DNA of 64,000 nucleotides from Yamagishiella unicocca (Eukaryota; Chlorophyta; Chlorophyceae; Chlamydomonadales; Volvocaceae), in contig BDSL01000072.1 of NCBI GenBank assembly GCA_003116995.1, forward strand, positions 1 through 64,000, given 5' to 3'. The notes under the pieces were generated by a model, which saw only the letters and a list, made by a program, of their open reading frames with translations, ran no database searches and was not told the DNA's origin. This document shows positions 55,195 to 64,000 of the stretch, one piece after another. Position numbers and translations under genes: made by a program. The stretch's first letter is position 1, and each line of letters opens with the position of its first letter.

Positions 55195-58001
55195 ATGACC
55201 TTAATTAAGAAGGTGCTTGTGGCCATCCTAGGCCCGCTTGTAAAGGGACTCTATGACGTCGTCCTATTACTTCGGCTTTATGTGCTCGTCCTTGAACGAG
55301 ACGTCGCACGATGCGGGGCTAATGCCGTGGACACCGCGCAGCAACGGATTGATGACGGTACGTCAGCATGCCAGGAACGGGACGGTGCGGGGAGTCAGAC
55401 GGGCTAGGCGTAGAGGGGCTTGGCTGGGCGGCGGGTCGGGCTCACGTGGGTCTGCATGCCTATGCGTGCCGTATGCGCCGGGCCCCGGCGCCATACTCAT
55501 GTCCACGTCCTCTGTGTCGATGCAGTCTTGTTAGCAGCGGAGGCCCTGAAATGCGGCCCGCCCCTTGCTACCTTGTTGGCGCTAATGGTTCCCAGCAGCA
55601 TATCTGTTTCGAGCCCAACTCGTCGTACTGTTCGTGCTTAGGCTCCCCCTCTCCTCCCACCCCAACACAAGCACGCGATTTCTCCCTTGCAATGCGCCTA
55701 GGGCCTCCTGAACATTGTTTCTTTGGATCATAACGGCTTCTTATTCCGACCTTGTTTGGTTATCCGGCTGGTACCGGACTGTTCCTGATTGCCTTTGGGA
55801 CGCGATTGCCGCACGGCATCGTGCCGCACTCACCCCACACAATCACGGCCTTGACTTGCGCCGCGGGCCTCCTAGCCACCTGCCTCTTGGCCATCTGGTG
55901 CGGCCATGGGCTGTCAGCCGTTAGGGTTTCAGCGGCCCATGCCCGCGCCCGTAGCCCGTTGCCGTAGCTAACCGCCCCACGATCCCAACCCCTCATCTAG
56001 GCCTGACCACCCCCACCCCCACCCGCTACTTCCCCCTCCTCCCACACACACGTGCGTCCCGCCCAATACACACACGCCGCAAGACTCCTTCCCATACTAT
56101 TGCGACCCACCGGGTTTCCTCTCATACCCCCTCCCCCCCATACCACCACTTGACACCATGAATAACAACACCGGCTAACGGGTAACAAACACATTGTAAC
56201 GGTATATGGACCCATCATGTTGCAGTGCGTGGCGGAGCTAACCTTCCCTTCCAAGCCCCTCCTCAATCCCACAGGTGCCGCCTGGGTGGACTTCTGCGAG
56301 GGCCTTAAGGGACTGGCGCCCTTCGTACTGGGCAGGAAGTTGCCATCGCCGGCGTCGAGGGAACACGAACCTGATTCCGCAGCTGTCGGTGCTGCCCGCG
56401 TTGGCGCCGGCGCCGCCTTGCAGCCCACGCGGAGCCCCGTGCCTGTGGACCCCCTAGACCGACGCGAGGGGTTGCGCTACCTGACACGCATCATGAGGGG
56501 CGGTGAGTGAGCGGACCGGAGGGGGATTGCAAGTAAAGAACCGGTAACTCGACTGGGGTAATGTAGTTGGTGCATAGCCTTCATACTTCGGAATGAGCGG
56601 ACCGGGGGGGGGGATTGCAAGGAAGACCCGTGTACGAAGAAAACTCCGTTTGGGACATACGGGCGCGGGGGATGGGGGCGAGGATGGGCGGGTGAGCACG
56701 GGGGGGAAGCCCGTTGCGAGGGAAGCCCGTGTGCGCGTGTAGAAAATTCCGTTTGGGCCGATGTGTGGCCACTTGCACTGAAAAGCCATGCTCGAGATGG
56801 TGGGAATGCGCTTCCCCGGCTTTAGCCGAACTGCGCCAGCTGCTCCTGGGCCTTACAACTTAGTCGGCACCAGGCGACGCCGTACATGTTGACCTTTGTC
56901 GTACTGCCATTCCCGAAGTCGCGAGGAGTTGCGAGGAGTTGCAAGCAGCTGGTAGCGTGACGTCAAAGGCAATTACACCGGCGAGTGCGACTGCCAATGT
57001 CCGCTCGTGGCGGTATGGGTGTCAGCTCTAAGCACCTCACCCGTGCGTGGGGCTGTGGCGGCGTGCGCCTCGCTCCAGGTGGGGGGGTTTGATAAGAGAA
57101 TCCGCGAATCCACGGCTCCAGGTGGGGGCCACGCACTCAACACGGCACTGGTGGCATAAGGCCTCGACCCGCTGTGCAACCACGCGCCGCAGCCTGCCGC
57201 GACCCCCCACCGACGCCCTACCTGCCGTACGTGCCGTACCTGCCGTACCTGCCGCGACCCCCCACGACGCCGTACCTGCCTGCTGCCGTACATCTTACAC
57301 GTGCGGCGCAGGCTTGGAGGCGTTCATGGACTGCTGGGACCCCGCCTGGCCCGTCCTGCGGCCCCTGCCGTACAACGTCAAGCTGGGAGCCGACAACCCC
57401 GACAACCTCTACATGTACGGCACAGGTGTGTTGCGCGGGACGCCGGCCGCCGCCGCCGCCGCCGCTGGTGACAGGGGGGCTTCTGGACGGTCGAGTGACG
57501 GCCAGCGGATGGCGGCGGCGAAGCCGCTCACCGAGAGAGAGAGAGAGCGCTCTGTCCTTGCTGGGCGCTTGTTGTGGCGGCGAACTGGTCTACGTTGCTG
57601 CTGCTGTTGTTGTGGCGTTTGCCCGAGCGTCGGGCCATGCGCCGGTGATGCGCCGAGCCGCCTGCCCCACCGCCTGATGCCTAACGTAGCTCTGGGCTAC
57701 GCCTCCCCCAAAAAGGCCGCCTGGAAACAGCGGTTCCCAGTGTTCAGTATGATGTGTATGATGCTATGACCCCTTAAGCTACCGTACCCAGACCCGTGCC
57801 CGCCCCGTGCGCGTCCCCGTGCGGCCGACCACCCACGTCCCAGTGTCCGGCAAGTACGAGTACCGTTTGTACGGCAATCGCGGAAGCGTCACCTACCTCA
57901 GCTTCGGTTGCTACTGCGGCAGCCGCCCGGGCCTGGGCTCCACTCGCCCCGTCCATCTGGATAGCTCCAAGCTGATCACCCGGCACGACGGCAGCTTCGA
58001 G
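55195..58001 (+). CDS. DUF1214-like protein, 5' exons only
   Basis: Exons: 55195-55357, 55526-55587, 56226-56502, 57312-57425, 57844-58001; all phases agree and give 258 residues with no stop. The N-terminus MTLIKKVLVAILGPLVKGLY is amphipathic/hydrophobic and may be a targeting or membrane segment. Exon 3 has AAWVDFCEGLKGLAPFVLG and DRREGLRYLTRIMRGG; exon 4 has LEAFMDCWDPAWPVLRP and KLGADNPDNLYMYG; exon 5 has GKYEYRLYGNRGSVTYLSFG. The ADNPDNLY and YRxxGxRGxxxYLSF patterns resemble proteins carrying a DUF1214 domain; their function is unknown to me. No later exon lies before the LINE that starts about 700 bp downstream, so the gene is either split by that insertion or truncated. Confidence 0.6.
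56521..56660 (+). repeat. Intronic repeats B (extended) and A (donor side)
   Basis: B at 56521-56590: GATTGCAAGTAAAGAACCGG, then TAACTCGACTGGGGTAATG and GTTGGTGCATAGCC. A-like at 56607-56660: TTGCAAGGAAGACCCGTGTA, then CGTTTGGGACA. Both follow the exon 3 donor (56502). A second degraded A-like unit follows at 56715-56765. Confidence 0.85.
57085..57117 (+). repeat. Intronic repeat D copy (polarity exception)
   Basis: GTTTGATA, then AGAGAATCCGCGAATCCACG. It has the sense orientation usual for donor sides but lies in the acceptor half of the intron (acceptor at 57311). Confidence 0.8.
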
Positions 58002-58709
58002 GTGGGTGGGGTCGATTTGAGGGTGTTAGGGTCTTCGGGTTTGAGGATGTTGGTTCCACGCCATGGCGAGGAAGAAGGGTCTTAAGGTTTGAGGATGTTG
58101 GTTCTCGCGTCATGGTGAGGAAGGAGGAAGAAGAAGAAGGAAAGCGGAGAGCAAGTGGCGAGCATTGAACTACTGTCGCAGCCCCAGCCGAGGAGCAATT
58201 GTGACCCAGGGGTCGTCAAGGTAGCCGTGCCTGCAGAAAACAGCTCCCTCGTTTCTGCCGCATGGCGCTCCGGGCCTCCCACCCGCGATTGGGTCCTTCG
58301 GAGATGGCCTGCCTCCGGGCGATAGGGGCGACTTCGACTAGCGCCAGCGCCTGATGCAAGGCCGATGAGAGAGAGACCGCGTTACGTGGCCGATGAGAGA
58401 GAGAGAGAGACCGCGTTACAGTGGCCGCACGACAGGCGGCACCCGCCCTTATCCCGGCGGGAAAGCACTGCGGAAGAGACACGGAACCAAGGTCGGGTAC
58501 GGGCAACAGCAGGCAAACAGCATCATGCAAAGTCAGCACAAGCGACGGCAGGACACGGCCCCATGCAGGCCACCCTTACGCGTCAAAACCACCACAAAAG
58601 CCCCCATTGGCTCACCTGCCCATCACCCGCACCACTCGTATCTCGAACCAGCAAAGGTGGCACCAGGAAAGAAAGAACGAAAGAACAAACAGCATCCAAG
58701 GCAGGCTAG
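58002..58709. other. Intron start, duplicated segment and LINE 3' flank
   Basis: 58037-58079 and 58085-58125 are a direct duplication containing GGTTTGAGGATGTTGGTTC. 58362-58420 has two copies of CCGATGAGAGAGAG...CCGCGTTAC. The exact 3' end of the LINE was not located; it lies somewhere in this stretch. No exon recognised. Confidence 0.5.
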
Positions 58710-61700
58710 CTAGGGCGGCACGGCGCACATGAGCCGACCCCCGGTTACGAACAAAAATGGGTGGTCCACCCCCACGTCACCCCAGTCCTTGCGGGGCAAA
58801 CCCAAGCCCGCAAAGTCCCGCAGCAAGGCCCAGAACTTAGCAAGGAGGCCAGAACGCATAGCAGCAGGGAGGGTGGTGCCGGAGAGCCGATGAGAGTGTA
58901 TGTACCGGCGCGCCCACTCCATCGCGTTGAGCGCCGCCAACGCCACCACATCCCACACACACTGCAGCACAGTGGTCGGATCCGGCGACACACACAACCA
59001 CACATGCTCACGCGTGACCCCGCACCCACAGCAGACTTCCAGTTCATCCCAGAGCGGGCGGACGAGGGGGCAAGACCAAAAGTGATGCAAGCGCGGCGAC
59101 TCGGCCACACCCGCTGCAGCGGGGTAACAGCCGCAAGCACACGGTTCGGGTGGGACCAGCGGGAGGTGAGAGGAGCCCGGCATGGGCACCCCGTCAACCG
59201 CCAGCCGCCAGAGGACCTCCTTCCACCGCGGCTCCCACTTAAGACGCTTCCACAACCGCCGCCATACCGCGCGTAACGCCACAAGGGCCGCCTCGGGCGT
59301 GGCAGCCACAGCAGGGGACAGCCCGAGCGCCTCCCGCACATACGCCGCATGACAGGCCTGCCTGGGGCGCTCCAGTTCCGCCGCCTGGAGCAGGGTGCCC
59401 AGCTTGACGGTGAAGGAGGTGAGGGGCAGCACGGCGTCCACACCCAGCCGCCACCCCAGGCGAGCAAGGAGGAGAGCATCCACCTCGTCAGGCGACGGCG
59501 GGGCGGGGCCATCGGGCGCCAGGCGAGCAGCAGCGAGCCATGCGGGCGAGATGTCAGAAAGGAGAGCGGCCACCGCAGCCCGCGCCGCGATGCGATCTTG
59601 GAGCGCACCCATGGCCAGCTCGGAGGGCGCCAGCTCGTGCCGTACGAGCGTCGTCCAGCGCTCAGCCAGCCGGCTGAAGATGGCCATGCCCGGCGTCGTC
59701 GCCAGGGCATGGGCGCGCTCCACCTCAAACGCGGTCATAGCGTCCTGCACCCGGACGGCGTCGCCGACGGTCAGCAGGCGGCGGCACATGGTGAGGGGGC
59801 CATGGATAGCCTCCAACCCCGGCCGCCGGCCCGGCGCCCCCGCGTTGGGCAGGAGCGGGTTGCCCCACAGCGGCGCGTTGAAGCACCAGACGCCCGGCTC
59901 CAGGGGGGGGTCCGCGACGTCAGACGGGGGGGGAGGTGACCGAGGCTCGTGGCAAGCCGGTGGATGTCCGGGGGCAAGCTTAAGGGGGCGCCGAGCCACG
60001 GGCCATCCGGGCGAGCTGTGGTGACGGCCAGCGGGCGGAAGGCAGGGTGGAGGGTAGAGAGGAAGGAGACCGCAATCCGGATCCACGGCGCGCGGGCAGC
60101 CGGGGGCTGCAGCGCGGAGCGGGCGACCGTCAGGCTCCACTTGGCATGCCGGCTGAGGACATGCAGCCGAAGGGGCAGTACACCGAAGCCGCCGATGGTG
60201 GGATGACCGGAGAGCAGGCGGAGGGGGACACCAGTGAAACGGCGCTGGGCGTCATCAGGGCCTAGCTCCCGATCCACCAGCTTGGCGACAAGGGCCATGA
60301 TGCCAGCAAGGACCTCCGCCGGCGGCAGCCCCGAGTGCTCCATGTGGTACGTCGCCATATGGAGAGCATAAGCTGCAGCCGCAGTGGCACGGCCGAACAT
60401 CGACAGGGCCATGCGGGAGATCTTTTGGAGACGGCGGCGGGCCTCCGACATCCGTGACGCCCAATCGAGGACGGGGGCGGCAGGCGGATTGGTGAAGGGG
60501 ATGCCCAGCGCCACCGCAGCGGGCACGATCCGAAGGCCAGCGAGGGCAGGGGGCGGGGGAGAAGGGGAGGGGCGAGGCACCCCGGGAGCGGTGGCGGCAA
60601 GGGACGGCGACGTGGAGGGACCCGGGGCGGCCAGGGCGCCAGCGGCTGCGGCGAGGGCGCCCACGACCACGACAGCTGCAGCACCGCGGCCACGACGCCG
60701 ACGACCGCGGCGAGCCAGCCCTGGTGGGCGCGCCAGGCGAGGCGGGTGACGGGCGACGGGGGAGCTGGCGGCGCCAGCAGGGGCGGCTGGGGCGGCTGGA
60801 GCGGCTGGGGCGGCCGGGGCAGTGGGGGCGGCAGTGACGGCCGCGACGGCTGGGGCGTCAGGAGGCGTGGGAGACGCTGCGGCGGCGCCAGCGGCGGCCA
60901 GGGCTGCGGTCGTCAGCACCGTGGGGGCCGCGGCACCCGCGGCCGCCCCAGGAGCACCACCGGTGGCAGCCGGACCGGCGGTCGCCAGCGCCTCGGCGGC
61001 CACTGCGACCAGGACGGCAGCCGCCGGCGCCACGGCAGCCGCGGCGGCCGGGGCGGCAGCCGCCTGCGGGGCAGCAGCAGCGGCGGCCAGGGCGGCAGCC
61101 ACCGGCGCAGCGGCAGCAGCGGCGGCGGCCGGGGCGTCAGGAGGTACGGCGGCGGCGCCAGCGCCTGCCGGGGCGGCCTCCACCGGCGCCTCGGCAGCAG
61201 CGGCGCTCGGGGCGGCGGGTGAAGCGGCGGCACCGCCCGCAGCGGTCCACGCGGCGGCAGGGGCGGCGACGGCCGCCACCGCAGCGGCAAGGACGGCAGC
61301 CGGGGCGGCGAGCGCCGGCGCCACCTGGCGACCAGCCCACAGCAGCTCGACCTTGGAGGGATTCAGGTGCTGGCCAGAGGCGCGGGCAAACGCGGCCATG
61401 AGGGCGATAAATGGCGGTACTGCAGCTGCATCTGGGAGCGCGACTTGGGCATCATCAGCAAACTGCACGCCGGTAACCAGGCTGGCCGGGTCCGCCGGGG
61501 CCAGCGGCACGCCAACACCGTGCCGCTTCAGCCAGCAGAGGAGGGCGTGGGCCACGAAGAGGTATAGGAGCGGGGCAAGGGGACAGCCCTGCCGGACGCC
61601 GGCCCGGATAGGGACAGAGCGGGAGATGTAGCCGTTGACGGACGCCAGGGCCACTGTACGGCCCAACAGGAGCTGCGTCCATCCCAGGAAACCGGCCCCA

Positions 61701-63160
61701 ACACCCATGCGCTCCATGACAGCAAAGAGGAAGGAGCGGTCAATGGTGTCGTAAGCTTTGGCGAAATCCAAGAAGGCGACGAGAGCACTCCGTTGCTGCT
61801 GGTGTAGGAGGGGGGGGAGGCAGCGAAGGAAGCGGGTGTTGGCGCCAATGGAGCGGCCGGGGAGGAAGGCGGACTGCTCGAGGGGGATGGCGGCGGAAAG
61901 GCCAGGGCTGAGGCGGTTGGCGAGGACCTTCGCCAGAATGCGGTAATCAGTAGAGAGCAGGGTGATGGGGCGGTAGGCGCCGGCCGCCGCCCGGTCCGCA
62001 TCATGGCCCTTGTAAATGACGGATATAACACCCTTCAGGAAACCCGTCGGGACGGCGCGCAGATGGCCGATAGCAGTGAAAAGGCGGGCCAGTGCCGGCA
62101 CAAAGCAGCCACTGTAGGTCCGGAGGAGATCCACAGGGATTCCGTCCCAGCCTGGGGACGTGCCAGGCTTGGATTGCTGCAGGGCCCGCGCCACCTCCGC
62201 GGCTGAGACTGCGATGGAGCCCAACTCGGGGCGAAGATCGGGCGAGATCGGAGTAGAGTGGGCGTCGACAGCTGCCAGAACCGCTTGCTGATCCGCCGAG
62301 TCCAGGCCTGACGGCAGGCAGCTGATGCGCTCCCAGAAAGAAGCGACGACATTGGGCAATTGGCGCGGGTCGGTCACGAGGCGCCCAGCAGCGTCGCGCA
62401 GCGCGGTAATGTCCTGGGACGACCGCGGTGGGTGAATCATGGCGGTGAGTGCGGGGCACGGGCGCTCCCCCTCGCGCACCCACGCCACGCGTACCCGGGC
62501 GGCCTCGCCCGCCGCCGCCACACGCAAGGCCACCGCCAAGGCAGCCTGGGCGGCCACCACACCACCCACGGCCTCGGGCGCCGCCGACGGCGTCGCGGCC
62601 GCAAGGTGGGCCGCCCGCAAGGCGGCTCGGGCTGCCTCCACCTGCGCGCCCGAGGCCAGGCGCCGAGAGCGAGCGGTGCGATTGAGAATCACCGCCACCG
62701 CCGCCAGCCGCCGTTTGAAGCCCGGCCACCACGCCAGCAGGGCAGCGTGCTCCCCCTCAGCCGGCATGGCCGCGAACGCCGCGTCGAGCCAGGCCTGCAG
62801 CTGATCCTTGAGGTCGCGGTGGCCAGAGAAGGCCATGCGGGTGCGACGGAGGCCGGGGCCGCGCGAGGCAGGAACCCGGGGCAGCAGCTGGATGCAGGGG
62901 ACGCGGTGGTCGGAAGGCGAGCCCAGCTCAATGGCGGAGCCCGCCACGAAGGGGAGGAGGCAGCGGGACACATAGATGCGGTCGATGCGGGAACCACCGG
63001 GGGAGGGGGCGGAGTAGAGGTGGGTGTAATCCGTGCTGGTGGGGAAGCGCTCACGATGCACATCAGCCAACGACGGGCCCACTGTCGCGAGGACCCGAGC
63101 GGCAGGGCGGTCGCGAACCACTCGCGCCGACCCCGCACTGCTGTCCCACGGGCCAGCGAC
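58710..63160 (-). mobile_element. L1-type LINE, ORF2 fragment, 5'-truncated
   Basis: The minus-strand frame from about 63121 begins in the C-terminal part of an apurinic-like endonuclease ([21 protein letters not shown]). It continues into a reverse transcriptase with SPGWDGIPVDLLRTY, AFLDFAKAYDTIDRSFLFAV, GVRQGCPLAPLLYL and the catalytic box QFADDAQV. Next comes an Ala-rich linker of about 250 residues (about 61350-60550) and, after a change of frame near 59930 in a G-run, a zinc-finger domain (HHFWSCPLVRPLWDELEVCC) ending at TGA 58710. The order endonuclease-RT-zf fits L1/Tx1-like elements of green algae. The 5' end is lost at a (TA)n tract. The frame change means the copy is inactive or the G-run is misread. 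Confidence 0.9.
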
Positions 63161-63162
63161 GA

Positions 63163-63314
<152 letters not shown>

Positions 63315-63348
63315 TCGGGATGGCTGACAGCTTAAGAATCTCAACAAA

Positions 63349-64000
<652 letters not shown>

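Overview
The window looks like nuclear DNA of a chlorophycean, probably volvocine, green alga. The grounds are: very high GC; genes split by many short GT-AG introns (GTGAGT, GTGCGG and GTGGGG donors dominate); long runs of Ala, Gln and Gly; a TGTAA poly(A) signal after one gene; and a nuclear, intron-containing gene for mitochondrial ATP synthase subunit a (ATP6), which in Chlamydomonas-type algae has moved from the mitochondrion to the nucleus. The genus is inference. No bacterial, organellar or viral block was seen.

Layout, left to right. 1-797: a 25-bp minisatellite and unassigned DNA. 798-8438 (-): an EF-hand protein of at least 12 exons, with a 1.86-kb CACTA-like DNA transposon (3009-4867) in one intron. 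9017-22455 (+): a divergently transcribed 17-exon gene for a 1712-residue IQ-motif protein of unknown function. 23896-26748 (-): ATP6, seven exons, 330 residues. 26749-29424: unassigned DNA with a possible solo LTR. 29425-31816 (-): a 5'-truncated, broken Ty3/gypsy element with its 3' LTR. 32381-33050 (-): fragments of an unrecognised gene. 33973-35901 (+): a BAP31-like ER membrane protein, first exon not found. 37545-49442 (-): an 11-exon, 2551-residue IDM1-like chromatin protein (two Tify-domain-binding domains, two PHD fingers, GNAT acetyltransferase, RG-rich and poly-Gln tail). 52120-54835 (-): inositol trisphosphate 5/6-kinase (ITPK), six exons, 445 residues. 55195-58001 (+): 5' part of a DUF1214-like gene, followed at once by a truncated L1-type LINE (58710-63160, -), long (TA)n tracts and a second gypsy fragment running off the right edge.

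Five gene models (IQ protein, ATP6, IDM1-like, ITPK and the 5' exons of the DUF1214-like gene) were built exon by exon, and every splice phase agrees. The EF-hand model also joins in phase if one doubtful exon is left out. These genes do not form a pathway; they are ordinary neighbours.

The most unusual feature lies in the introns. Four short dispersed repeat families (A-D below) occur again and again, almost only in introns, with a polarity tied to transcription: one orientation in the G-rich donor half, the reverse complement in the C-rich acceptor half. The rule holds for genes on both strands, with a few exceptions. Several introns also carry tandem arrays that begin exactly at the 5' splice site and repeat it. 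Together these suggest introns built to fold end to end, or a family of mobile intronic elements with strict orientation. I know of no description of such a system, though I could not search.
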